Source: Streptomyces rugosispiralis (GTDB lineage Bacteria; Actinomycetota; Actinomycetes; Streptomycetales; Streptomycetaceae). Taken from it: a DNA stretch of 64,000 nt. The stretch lies in contig NZ_JANIAA010000008.1 of the NCBI RefSeq assembly GCF_024505145.1, forward strand, positions 1-64,000, written 5' to 3'. Shown piece after piece: positions 48,830 through 59,326 of this stretch (position 1 is the first letter of the stretch; each line of letters starts with the position of its first letter). The translations under genes and the position numbers were made by a program. Below the pieces are notes generated by a model. It had not been told where the DNA came from. It saw nothing but the letters and a program-made list of their open reading frames with translations, and made no database searches.

Positions 48830-49768
48830 TCAGGAAGGCGGACGACGGCCGGCGTCTCCGCCCGCGTCCAGCCGCCAGGCCGCCGGGCGGACATGGGCGG
48901 TGGCGAATTCTCCGAGACCGGCGACGAAGGACGCGATCGCGGGGGCCGCGTAGTGCTGAGTGGGCCAGCAGGCGTGCAGGGCCAGCCGCAGCGGATTTCC
49001 GTCGGATGTGGTGATCAGCAGCGGATGGGCGGAGAAGTGCGGCAGGTCCGTGACGACGCCGACGCCCGATCCGGCGGCGGCGAGGGCCTGGATCATCCGC
49101 GCGGTGGAGCTCTCCTCGACATGGGTGAAGGCCAGGCCCGCCGCCACGACCGCCTGGTCGAGTACGGCCCTGGCCGGGTGCTCGCCGGTCAGCAGCACGA
49201 GCCGTTCCCGGACCAGCTCGGCGAGTTCGACGCTGCCGCGGCGCTGGACGGCCCAGGGGTGGGCGGCGGCGACATAGGCGCGCAGTGGAACGTCCGTCAG
49301 CGGCCGCCAGCTCAGCCCATGGGCGACCGGCGCGGTCGCGGCGACGCCGAGGTCGGCACCCTCGGCAACCGTATGGGGCACCTGCTGTGCGGGCACTTCC
49401 CGGATCGAGACGAACGGGTCGGCGGGCGACAGCCGGGCCACGAAGGGGGCGACCACTTCGTGGATCGTGGTCTCCGAGGCCGCCACGACCACGCGACGCA
49501 GCCCGCCGTGCGCCATGTGATGCGCCACCGACTCGATCTGGTCGGCGCGGCTGACCAGGTCCGTCGCACTGTCGATGAGCTGCCGGCCGGCACTGGTCAG
49601 CCGCAGGCGCGGGCCGGAGCGGTCGAACAGCACGACCCCCAACTCGTCTTCCAGGTTGCGTAGTTGCCGGGAGAGCGCGGGCTGGGCGAGATGGAGCCGC
49701 TCGGCCGCCGCGGTGACGGTACCGGCGCGGACGACGGCCAGGAAGTACCGCAGGCGCTTGATCTCCAT
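48830..49768 (-). CDS. LysR-family regulator
   Basis: 312 aa. HTH at the N-terminus: MEIKRLRYFLAVVRAGTVTAAAERLHLAQPALSRQLRNLEDELGVVLFDR. The effector domain continues with RVVVAASETTIHEVVAPFVARL and ends near the C-terminus. Divergent from the serine hydrolase/permease pair, with a T-N11-A box (49778-49792) only 10 bp from its own start. Likely controls that pair in response to a hydrolase substrate or product. The ATG at 49768 is the family start; the ORF extends to 49825 without support. Confidence 0.9.
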   Translation of the reverse strand: MEIKRLRYFLAVVRAGTVTAAAERLHLAQPALSRQLRNLEDELGVVLFDRSGPRLRLTSAGRQLIDSATDLVSRADQIESVAHHMAHGGLRRVVVAASETTIHEVVAPFVARLSPADPFVSIREVPAQQVPHTVAEGADLGVAATAPVAHGLSWRPLTDVPLRAYVAAAHPWAVQRRGSVELAELVRERLVLLTGEHPARAVLDQAVVAAGLAFTHVEESSTARMIQALAAAGSGVGVVTDLPHFSAHPLLITTSDGNPLRLALHACWPTQHYAAPAIASFVAGLGEFATAHVRPAAWRLDAGGDAGRRPPS

Positions 49769-49777
49769 CGCGGCATC

Positions 49778-49792
49778 ATGCCATATCGGCAT
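49778..49792. promoter_or_regulatory. LysR-type T-N11-A box
   Basis: ATGCCATATCGGCAT is a perfect dyad (ATGCC-N5-GGCAT) with the T-N11-A form bound by LysR regulators. It sits between the LysR gene and the divergent serine hydrolase gene. Confidence 0.65.
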
Positions 49793-49883
49793 GGGAATCC
49801 CGGCACTTTTGGTATTAGACAGCATGCTTCGAGCTCAAGACGATGGAGGCCCCTCAGAGCCGACTCCCCCGGAGCATCCGCCT

Positions 49884-51077
49884 ATGTCCGCGATGACACC
49901 CGCCTCTCCGCCTTCCTCACTCGGGGACTGGCTCGAACCGCCGGTCAACCGGTGGGCCTTCAACCATGTCGAGGAGTTCCTGCCGACGGCCGTGATCTCG
50001 CGGGGACGCGGCGAGCACCGCTCCCTCGCCGAGGCGCCCCTTCCGCTGGATGACGCCGAGATCGACCTGGCCGGGGCACCCGGCACGGTGGCGGAGTTCC
50101 TGGAGCGAACCCGGACCGACGCGATCGTGGTGCTCCACGGGGAGCACATCGTCTTCGAGCGGTACTTCGGCGAGGGGCGGCCGGACCGGCGGCACGCCCT
50201 GATGTCGATCTCGAAGTCGATCGCGGGCATGGCCGCCGGCCGCCTGGTGGACGAGGGACGCCTCACGCTGTCCGCGCCGGTCGGGTCCTATGTGCCCGAA
50301 CTCGCCGCCTCGGCGTACGGGACCGCCACCGTGGGCGAGGTCCTGGACATGTCGGTCTCGCTCCGGTTCAACCATGACTACCGTGATCCGGCGTCCGAGG
50401 TGCAGGCGCTGGACCGCGCCTCCGGCTGGCGCCCGCGCGGCCCCGGGGACCCGGCCGTGCGCGCCTTCCTGGCCACCCTCGAACCGGACCGGCCGCACGG
50501 CCGCTCCACCCAGTACTGCTCGGCCACCACCGACGTCCTCGCCTGGATCCTCGAACGAGCCGCCGGACAGCCCTACCCCGAGGTGATCGCCGACCGGATC
50601 TGGTCCCGCATCGGCGCCGAACACGACGCCCTGGTCACCACCGACCCGGAGGGCACCCCCTACGCCTGCGCCGGGGTCAACGCGACGGCGCGGGATCTCG
50701 CCCGCTTCGGGCGCTGTGTGCTGGACAACGGCTCGGTCGGCGGCACCCAGGTCGTCCCGGAGGCATGGGTCCGCGCCACCCGCGGCGGTGCGCCGTCCGG
50801 GGTGGTCCCGGACGCGGACTTCCGTAAGGTCCACCCGAACGGCTCGTACCGGAATCAGTGGTGGATCACCGGCGACGCCGCCGGGAGCTTCCTCGGCCTC
50901 GGCATCTTCGGCCAGTACCTCTGGCTCGATCCCGAACGGGACGTGGTCATCGCCAAACAGTCCAGCCTGCTGGGCCCCCGCGCGCAGCGCGCCGAGCACG
51001 CTTCGTCCCTCACCCAGATCGCGGCCGCGGTCGCCGCCGCCCGCCGGTCCTCCCGCCTCGGCCAGGAGCCACGATGA
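49884..51077 (+). CDS. Beta-lactamase-fold serine hydrolase (NylB/class C-like)
   Basis: 397 aa, no signal peptide. SxxK motif S108-I-S-K111 in ALMSISKSIAG, with the second motif probably in the QYCSATTDVLAWIL region. Overall similar to 6-aminohexanoate-dimer hydrolase and esterase-type members of the beta-lactamase fold. It shares an operon (ATGA) with an NCS1 permease for nitrogenous bases or hydantoins, so it may hydrolyse an imported cyclic amide or ester. ATG 49884 follows CGGAGC at good spacing; ATG 49824 lacks a ribosome site. Confidence 0.8.
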   Translation: MSAMTPASPPSSLGDWLEPPVNRWAFNHVEEFLPTAVISRGRGEHRSLAEAPLPLDDAEIDLAGAPGTVAEFLERTRTDAIVVLHGEHIVFERYFGEGRPDRRHALMSISKSIAGMAAGRLVDEGRLTLSAPVGSYVPELAASAYGTATVGEVLDMSVSLRFNHDYRDPASEVQALDRASGWRPRGPGDPAVRAFLATLEPDRPHGRSTQYCSATTDVLAWILERAAGQPYPEVIADRIWSRIGAEHDALVTTDPEGTPYACAGVNATARDLARFGRCVLDNGSVGGTQVVPEAWVRATRGGAPSGVVPDADFRKVHPNGSYRNQWWITGDAAGSFLGLGIFGQYLWLDPERDVVIAKQSSLLGPRAQRAEHASSLTQIAAAVAAARRSSRLGQEPR

Positions 51078-52525
51078 GCAACGACACCGGGGGACCACGC
51101 CAGGACCCCGCGCCAACGCCGGGCCAGGACCCCGCGCCGACTCTCGAACAGCACGGCATCGAGCACATCCCGGCCGCCGAGCGCCACGGCAAGCCGTGGC
51201 ATCAGCTCACCCTCTGGTTCTCCAGCAATGTGCAGATGACCGCGGTGGTCACCGGAGCGGTGGCGGTCACCCTCGGCCTCGACCTGACGTGGGCCATCGC
51301 CACGATCGTCGTCGGCAACCTGGTCGGTGGCGTCTTCATGGCCTACCACAGCGTGCAGGGGCCCGAACTCGGCGTTCCGCAGATGATCCAGAGCCGGGCC
51401 CAGTTCGGGTTTCTCGGCGGGGCGCTGCCCTCCTTCATCGTCGTCCTGATGTACCTGGGCTTCTCCGTCGAGGGCGGTCTGGTGGGCGGCGGGGCACTGG
51501 CCGGCTGGACCGGCATACCCAAGCCCACGGGCATCGTGATCTTCTGCGTGCTGCACCTGCTGGTCGCGCTGGTCGGCTACAAGCTGATTCACGCCACCGC
51601 GCGGGTGATCTCCGTGCTCTCGGGGATCGTGTTCCTGGCACTGTTCGTGCAGCTCGCCACCCACCTTCCCGCCCACCTGCCGAACTCCGGCTCCCCGGCC
51701 ACGCCGGGCACGGTGCTGCTCGCCGTCTCGATCTCCATCTCCTGGCAGGTCACCTGGGCGCCCTACGTCTCCGACTATTCGCGCTATCTGCCCGAGGACA
51801 CCCCCAGAGGAACCACCTTCTGGTACACCTACCTCGGCTCTGCGGTGGGCGGCACGCTCACGATGGTCATCGGCGCGATGGCCGCCGCGATCAACGACAA
51901 GGCGCTGAACGCGGACGCGATCGGCTTCCTCGCCGACCGCTACCCGGCGATCAGCGGCCTGGTGGTCTTCGCCCTGTTGATGTCCATGATCCCGGCCGGG
52001 GCCGAAGGCGCCTACGGTGCCTTCCTCTCCACCCTCAGCATCTTCTCCCGGAAGGACAGCCTGCGCTCCCCGGCCCTCGCCCGCGCGCTCTTCGTCATCG
52101 GTTTCACCCTGGTCGGGGCGGTCCTCGCGATCCTGTCCAGCGGGAGCATGATCACCACCTACACGAACATCACCCTGTTCCTGCTGTATCTGCTCATCCC
52201 GTGGACGGCCATCAACCTCACCGACTACTACTTCGTCCGGCGCGGCCACTACGACATCTCCGCCCTCTTCGAACCGGACGGCCGCTACGGACGGTGCAAC
52301 TGGGGGACGGTGATCCTCTACGCGGTGTCCATCGCCGCGGAGCTGCCGTTCGTCAACAGCAGCCTCTACGTCGGCCCGCTGGTGGAACCGCTCGGCGGTG
52401 CCGACATCGCCTGGCTGGTCGGCCTGGTGGTGGGCGCGGTCGGCTACTACGCGCTCGCCCGGGTCAGCCGCGGTGGCGGGGCCGAGTTGGAGGCACCACT
52501 GCCGCAGCCGCGGGTACCGTTCTGA
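51074..52525 (+). CDS. NCS1-family purine/cytosine-type permease
   Basis: 483 aa, about twelve membrane segments. QLTLWFSSNVQMTAVVTGAVAVTLGL, then AYHSVQGPELGVPQMIQSRAQFGFLGG is the NCS1 signature region; SWQVTWAPYVSDYSRYLP and INLTDYYFVRRGHYDI are also typical. Probably imports a cytosine-like base, a hydantoin or another small heterocycle with Na+ or H+. The N-terminus has a PTPGQDPAPT repeat. AGGAG lies inside the hydrolase gene, whose stop overlaps the ATG. Confidence 0.9.
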   Translation: MSNDTGGPRQDPAPTPGQDPAPTLEQHGIEHIPAAERHGKPWHQLTLWFSSNVQMTAVVTGAVAVTLGLDLTWAIATIVVGNLVGGVFMAYHSVQGPELGVPQMIQSRAQFGFLGGALPSFIVVLMYLGFSVEGGLVGGGALAGWTGIPKPTGIVIFCVLHLLVALVGYKLIHATARVISVLSGIVFLALFVQLATHLPAHLPNSGSPATPGTVLLAVSISISWQVTWAPYVSDYSRYLPEDTPRGTTFWYTYLGSAVGGTLTMVIGAMAAAINDKALNADAIGFLADRYPAISGLVVFALLMSMIPAGAEGAYGAFLSTLSIFSRKDSLRSPALARALFVIGFTLVGAVLAILSSGSMITTYTNITLFLLYLLIPWTAINLTDYYFVRRGHYDISALFEPDGRYGRCNWGTVILYAVSIAAELPFVNSSLYVGPLVEPLGGADIAWLVGLVVGAVGYYALARVSRGGGAELEAPLPQPRVPF

Positions 52526-52551
52526 GTGTCGAGGCCAGAACGGAGTTCACC

Positions 52552-53748
52552 ATGCCGCAGAGCAATGAGGAACACACCGGCGCACGCATCGCTCGCACCC
52601 GCCGCGAACGCGACCTGACCCAACAGGGTCTGGCCATGCGCGCCAACGTCTCGAAGTCCCTGCTGTCCAAGGTGGAGTGCGGCCAGCGGCCCGCCTCGCC
52701 ATCGCTCATCGCGGCCTGCGCACGCGCGCTGAGCGTGACCACCTCGGATCTGCTCGGCCAGCCCTACATCCAGGAGCTTCGGCGCGAGCGGCTCGACGAG
52801 GTCATACAGCCCATCCGGGTCAGCATGGAGAACTGGGACATCCCCCTCGACTGGCAGGTGCCGGCCCGTCCGGTCGCGCTCATCCGTGCCGACATGGAGA
52901 AGGTCCTGGTGCAGCGGCGACAAGCCGAGTATCTGCCGATGGCGGTCGACCTCCCGGCACTCATCGACGAATGCGTGCAGGCCATACACACCACCGGCGG
53001 CGAGGAGCAGCGGCAGGCCCACGAATGTCTGGCCTGGGCGTTCCGGTGCGTCTTCACGCTGGCCTGGTCCTTCGGGTACGTGGACCTGGCCACCGTTGCC
53101 CTGCAACGCCTGGACTGGGCGGCACCCCGCGCCGACGAACCGGGCCTTGCCGCCATGTACGGCTACCTGCGTGCCCAGACCACTCTCTCCTCCAGCCGAT
53201 ACGACCTGGGCATGCGCGTCGTGGACAGCACCCTCCGGGACCTGGAGGGCCAGGATGCGCGGAGCCCGCACGGCCTCGCCGCGATGGCCGGTGTCCTTCA
53301 GCTGCGGGCGGCTGTGATCGCGGGCCGGATGAAGGACCCCGATCAGGTCGAAGCCCGCGTAACCGAGGCCCGCCAACTGGCCCGACGAACCGGCGAGACC
53401 GCGGCCTACGGGGTGGGCTGGGGTCCGACGAACGTCGGCGTCCACGCCGTCGCGATCGCCTGTGACTTGGAGGAGTACGACCAGGCGGTCCAACTGGCGG
53501 ACGGCGTACGGTTCCCCAAGCGGTGGGACCGGTCTCGGGCAGGACATCACTGGCTGGACCTGAGCAGGGCCAGCGTATGGACCGGGGATGCGGCGCAGGC
53601 ACTCAGCTGTCTGCAGAAGGCGCGTCGAACGGCGCCGCAGCAGACGCGCTACCACCCCACGACCCGCGAGACGGTCATCGCACTGCGGTCGCGTGAACGG
53701 TCCCGGAGCAGCGAGCTTGCCGACTTCTCGAACTGGATCGGCCTGTAG
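52552..53748 (+). CDS. XRE-family regulator with TPR-like C-terminal domain
   Basis: 398 aa. HTH (about 10-70): ARIARTRRERDLTQQGLAMRANVSKSLLSKVECGQRPASPSLIAACARAL. The remaining 320 residues are helical repeats of TPR-like type (LAWAFRCVFTLAWSFGYVDLATVALQRLDWAA, MAGVLQLRAAVIAGRMKDPDQ), a form common for Streptomyces regulators that sense peptides or partner proteins. It is followed by a perfect inverted repeat (53763-53792) and then the small-protein/methyltransferase operon. CGGAG precedes the ATG, 26 bp after the permease gene. Confidence 0.85.
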   Translation: MPQSNEEHTGARIARTRRERDLTQQGLAMRANVSKSLLSKVECGQRPASPSLIAACARALSVTTSDLLGQPYIQELRRERLDEVIQPIRVSMENWDIPLDWQVPARPVALIRADMEKVLVQRRQAEYLPMAVDLPALIDECVQAIHTTGGEEQRQAHECLAWAFRCVFTLAWSFGYVDLATVALQRLDWAAPRADEPGLAAMYGYLRAQTTLSSSRYDLGMRVVDSTLRDLEGQDARSPHGLAAMAGVLQLRAAVIAGRMKDPDQVEARVTEARQLARRTGETAAYGVGWGPTNVGVHAVAIACDLEEYDQAVQLADGVRFPKRWDRSRAGHHWLDLSRASVWTGDAAQALSCLQKARRTAPQQTRYHPTTRETVIALRSRERSRSSELADFSNWIGL

Positions 53749-53762
53749 CACGGACGGTAACC

Positions 53763-53792
53763 GTCAAGTTGCACAACGGAGTGCAACTTGAC
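53763..53792. promoter_or_regulatory. Perfect 12-bp inverted repeat overlapping a -35 element
   Basis: GTCAAGTTGCAC (53763-53774), 6-base gap, GTGCAACTTGAC (53781-53792). No T tract follows, so it is an operator, not a terminator. The right arm ends in CTTGAC, a good -35 for the operon starting at 53851. Likely bound by the XRE regulator. Confidence 0.65.
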
Positions 53793-53850
53793 GCCACGCC
53801 AGCTCGACACCATGTGACGGTCAGAACACAGACCGTGCACGGAGCCGCCC

Positions 53851-54267
53851 ATGACGACCAACACCGAGCAGTGGACACCACCCACCGGGCCACAGACCGC
53901 GGCCTTACCCGCGGGCACATGGTGGGACGCGGTCCGCGTGCCCGAGGACATCGGCGAGCACGCCCTCGGCGTCCTCGGCGCCCAGTCCGGCGCCGTCATC
54001 AATGACCGCTGCAACACCCTCTACTGGCTCATCGCCCCCGGCTCCGCCGCGACCTGGAATCTCTACCGGGTCAACGTCCTCGGTGCGGTCGAAGGCGTCG
54101 CCACCTACCTCGGCGTTCCTCCCGTGGACCGGCTCACCCGGCCCGGCACGCACTGGCGGGTCCCGTTCACCCGCGACGGGTACCTGACCGACCCGCGGCT
54201 GCTGTACAAGGCGCTGATCCGCGCGCTGCTCGCCACCGCCACTGACGGTCGGAGGGACGGCCGGTGA
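53851..54267 (+). CDS. Small protein of the methyltransferase locus, function unknown
   Basis: 138 aa. WWDAVRVPEDIGEHALGVLG, then LYWLIAPGSAATWNLYRVNVLGAVEGVATYLGVPPVDRLTRPGTHWRVPF and TDPRLLYKALIRALLA. The general look recalls short actinobacterial proteins with a primase-polymerase-like N-terminal fold, without clear catalytic acids. First gene after the inverted repeat; its stop overlaps the next GTG start. No function can be assigned. Confidence 0.7.
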   Translation: MTTNTEQWTPPTGPQTAALPAGTWWDAVRVPEDIGEHALGVLGAQSGAVINDRCNTLYWLIAPGSAATWNLYRVNVLGAVEGVATYLGVPPVDRLTRPGTHWRVPFTRDGYLTDPRLLYKALIRALLATATDGRRDGR

Positions 54268-54602
54268 CGGCCCCCGAGCACACCGCCGAAGAGGCCAAGG
54301 ACCCGTTCGCCGACGAGGCATGGCGTACGGCCATCGAACACGCCGCGGGCTGCCTGTCCTGCCGGACGCCCGGCGCCAAGTGCGGGACCGGGGAGCGGCT
54401 GCTGCACGCCTACGAGCAGGCCACGCGGCAGGCCCGGCCGGGACGGGCCTTCAACCCGGACGCCCAGGCACGGCACCCGTACCCAGGAGGTAGAACTATG
54501 ACCGTCGAGAACAAGCGCAAGGGCGACCCCGCCCCGATCAAGCCGTGGACACCCCCGCCGCCGCCCCCGCCGGACGGCACCCCGCCCCCGCGAGAGAGGT
54601 GA
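54264..54602 (+). CDS. Small Cys-motif protein with Pro-rich end
   Basis: 112 aa from GTG 54264. Residues 30-40 read CLSCRTPGAKC (Cys30, Cys33, Cys40), a possible metal or Fe-S site, followed by a helix (ERLLHAYEQATRQARPGRAF). The last 34 codons have their own start with a perfect ribosome site (54498), so the ORF may be read both as one protein and as a separate C-terminal peptide. Coupled to the previous gene by GTGA. Unknown family. Confidence 0.6.
   Translation: MTAPEHTAEEAKDPFADEAWRTAIEHAAGCLSCRTPGAKCGTGERLLHAYEQATRQARPGRAFNPDAQARHPYPGGRTMTVENKRKGDPAPIKPWTPPPPPPPDGTPPPRER
54498..54602 (+). CDS. Nested 34-aa Pro-rich peptide
   Basis: ATG 54498 follows AGGAGG at 7-base spacing, the best ribosome site in the area, and is in frame with the larger ORF. 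The peptide is MTVENKRKGDPAPIKPW, then a run of Pro, DGTPPPRER. It contains two Asp residues in flexible contexts and is followed after 6 bases by the PIMT-like methyltransferase gene. It could be a substrate of that enzyme; no known precursor-peptide motif (FxLD, graspetide repeats) is present. Confidence 0.5.
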   Translation: MTVENKRKGDPAPIKPWTPPPPPPPDGTPPPRER

Positions 54603-54608
54603 GGGTCC

Positions 54609-55697
54609 ATGTCCGAGGACTGGCGACCGCGTCACGCGGCGCTGCTGGAAGCCCTCATCGCGTCCGGTGAACTGCCGGACGCATGGGCGTCGGCCTTCGC
54701 CGCTGTCCCGCGCCACCACTTCATCCCCGGCGAGATCTGGGAGCAGCGGGCCACCTGCGTTCCCGTCACGACGGACGCGGCCTGGTGGGACCTGGTCTAC
54801 CGGGATGTGCCGATCGTGACGCAGGTGGACGACGGGCGCAGTGCCGGCCCGGGTATCGCGACCTCGTCCAACTCCATGCCCACGATGGTGGCGCGCATGC
54901 TCACCGCGCTCGAGGTCGCCGACGGGCAGCGCGTGCTGGAGATCGGCACCGGCAGCGGCTGGAACGCGGCGCTGCTCGCCGCGCGTCTGGGGAGCGGGAA
55001 CGTCACCACCGTCGAGGTCGATCCGGTGCTGGCGGAGCAAGCCGCGAAGGTCATCAAGGAGGCCGGGTACAGCCCCGCCGTCGTGTGGGGCGACGGCGCA
55101 CGGGGGTGGGAGTCCGGTGCGCCGTACGACCGGATCATCGCGACCTGTTCGGTGCGCCGCATCCCCTACGCATGGGTACGGCAGACCAAGCCGGGCGGGC
55201 TCATCCTCGCCCCGCTGGCGGGGGACTTCTGGTCCGGGACGCTGGTACGGCTCGACGTGGGCGGCGATGGGGTGGCCTCCGGCCGGTTCATCGGCGGTGC
55301 CCGGTTCATGCCGATGCGCTCGGAGCGCCCTCGCCCGGACCGCCCGGTGGACAGCGGAACCGGGCGGCGCGGCGGCACCGGCGCGCTTCCCGCCGAGACC
55401 ATGGCGGGCCTCGGTTTCGCGCTCTACGCGGGCGCGAAACTGCCGGGCGTGGTCATGGCCGACGGAGCGCCGGACGGCAGCTATCAGATGTGGCTCCACG
55501 ATCGAAGTGGCTCGGCGGCCACGGTCACCGAGGAGGAGGTGTGGCAGTACGGCCCACGCCAGTTGTGGGACGAGACCACCGCCGTGCACAGGGCATACGT
55601 GGACGACGGCAGCCCTGACCCCGGCGACTTCGGACTGACCGTGTCCCCCGGCGGACAGCGACTCTGGCTCCGCTCACCTGATATGCCCCTCGACTGA
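54609..55697 (+). CDS. PIMT-like protein O-methyltransferase (peptide-maturation type)
   Basis: 362 aa. The PIMT-like fold: AAVPRHHFIPGEIWEQ, SSNSMPTMVARMLTALEVADGQRVLEIGTGSGWNAALLA, GNVTTVEVDPVLAEQA, YDRIIATCSVRRIPYAWVRQTKPGG. The C-terminal extension of about 120 residues (YQMWLHDRSGS, QYGPRQLWDETTAVHRAYVDDGSP, FGLTVSPGGQRLWL) is as in methyltransferases linked to ATP-grasp or FxLD peptide systems, not housekeeping PIMT. No ATP-grasp or lanthipeptide synthetase is nearby. GAGGTGAGGG precedes the ATG. Last gene of the operon. Confidence 0.82.
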   Translation: MSEDWRPRHAALLEALIASGELPDAWASAFAAVPRHHFIPGEIWEQRATCVPVTTDAAWWDLVYRDVPIVTQVDDGRSAGPGIATSSNSMPTMVARMLTALEVADGQRVLEIGTGSGWNAALLAARLGSGNVTTVEVDPVLAEQAAKVIKEAGYSPAVVWGDGARGWESGAPYDRIIATCSVRRIPYAWVRQTKPGGLILAPLAGDFWSGTLVRLDVGGDGVASGRFIGGARFMPMRSERPRPDRPVDSGTGRRGGTGALPAETMAGLGFALYAGAKLPGVVMADGAPDGSYQMWLHDRSGSAATVTEEEVWQYGPRQLWDETTAVHRAYVDDGSPDPGDFGLTVSPGGQRLWLRSPDMPLD

Positions 55698-55709
55698 CAG
55701 ATATGAAAG

Positions 55710-55744
55710 AGGGGGCGGCACCTCCGCACAAGGTGCCGCCCCCT
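55710..55744 (+). terminator. Strong hairpin terminator of the methyltransferase operon
   Basis: A perfect 14-bp stem with 7-base loop and TTT tail, 12 bp past the methyltransferase stop. Second copy of the element at 48737-48771. Confidence 0.88.
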
Positions 55745-55794
55745 TTGAGGTCCGGAGCCGATGCCGGGGGTGAGGGTGGGTGTTCCCGGCACCG

Positions 55795-55952
55795 GCTCCG
55801 GTGGTCTTACGGGCTCCGCCGCGTGGCGAGGGCTTCGCCCCTGGACCCCGGGTCCGGGGCGGAGCCCCCACGCGGCGGAGCCCCCACGCGGCGGAGCCCC
55901 CACGCGGCGGAGCCGCAAATCGATGCTGCGGGGGAAGGGGCGGGGAGGGGAT
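55795..55952. repeat. Intergenic GC-rich repeat cluster
   Basis: GGTCCGGGGCGGAGCCCC followed by three units of CACGCGGCGGAGCCCC and a right arm GGGGAAGGGGCGGGGAGGGG. Variant of the elements at 24424, 35258 and 41988 with the left arm lost or changed. It lies between convergent transcription units. Confidence 0.75.
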
Positions 55953-55993
55953 CAGCCCGCCGCGGGCGTCACCATCCACCGGCCCCCTACCGG

Positions 55994-58711
<2,718 letters not shown>

Positions 58712-59325
58712 GGGACTCGATCTCCTCGGCTCGGCTGCCCTGACGGCGGGGAGCGTACCCAGATCAAAGGCCCCTGAGCAGGTCCACTCCACCGTCATAC
58801 GGCTGTAACCACCCGCCTGCCACGTGTTCGAAAGTGCGCCGCCCGAACGAGGCGCCTATGAGATGCCTTCAAACCTCGAACGCACACCCACCCTCTGCCC
58901 GTAGTGGACGCTTGGAATTTCACTATACGTAACCGATGGTTCGAGGTGTCGAACATCAAGTGGGTGGCACTGAGTGCCACGCATTGGAGAGGTGAGCACA
59001 GCCGGATGCCGCCGGTTCACCCCTCCGTTGCCGCTCATCTGAGCGAAGGCCCGATCAGAGTGGCGAGAATCACGCCTTGTCATGGCCCATTGTCTCGCCT
59101 TTTGGATACAACGAGAGGGGGTACGCTCAGATGAGCGACACGCCGAGAGGGGTGACCGCCCGCCTCCGCGGCTGCCGAGGGGCGGCGGACCAGCTCCTCC
59201 ACGGACGCCGAGGGGCCACGGACCAGCTCCTCCGCCGTCCCCTCACCCGGCCCCTCTCCCTCATCAGGGGGCAGGGGCCCAGCGTTCCCCGCGAACGAAT
59301 CGCGCCATATTTATCGCGCCATATT
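58712..59325. other. 614-bp intergenic region upstream of ppdK
   Basis: No gene is supported. It holds GTTCGA-N4-TCGAAC (58939-58954), GTGGCAC-N3-GTGCCAC (58964-58980), a near-duplicate block with GGACCAGCTCCTCC (about 59170 and 59207) and a 14-bp tandem repeat ATCGCGCCATATTT (59299-59326). The two small dyads, about 230-270 bp before ppdK, may be regulatory. Confidence 0.5.
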
Positions 59326-59326
59326 T
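59299..59326. repeat. 14-bp AT-richer tandem repeat at the end of the vWA/TPR gene
   Basis: Two exact copies of ATCGCGCCATATTT. The second copy ends on the first base of the gene stop triplet on the minus strand. Confidence 0.8.

Noticed and set aside
53763..53792. Inverted repeat as terminator of the XRE gene
   Set aside because: No T-rich tract follows and the right arm forms a -35-like CTTGAC for the next operon, so an operator is more likely.
54609..55697. Housekeeping protein-L-isoaspartate methyltransferase
   Set aside because: The long C-terminal extension and small-gene neighbours match peptide-maturation methyltransferases instead of repair PIMT.
58939..58954. GTTCGA-N4-TCGAAC as a LexA/SOS box
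   Set aside because: The half-sites are in the reverse order to the actinobacterial SOS box (TCGAAC-N4-GTTCGA), and the gene downstream is ppdK.
58904..59134. 76-codon ORF upstream of ppdK
   Set aside because: No ribosome site, no recognisable domain, and it runs across palindromic regulatory-type DNA.
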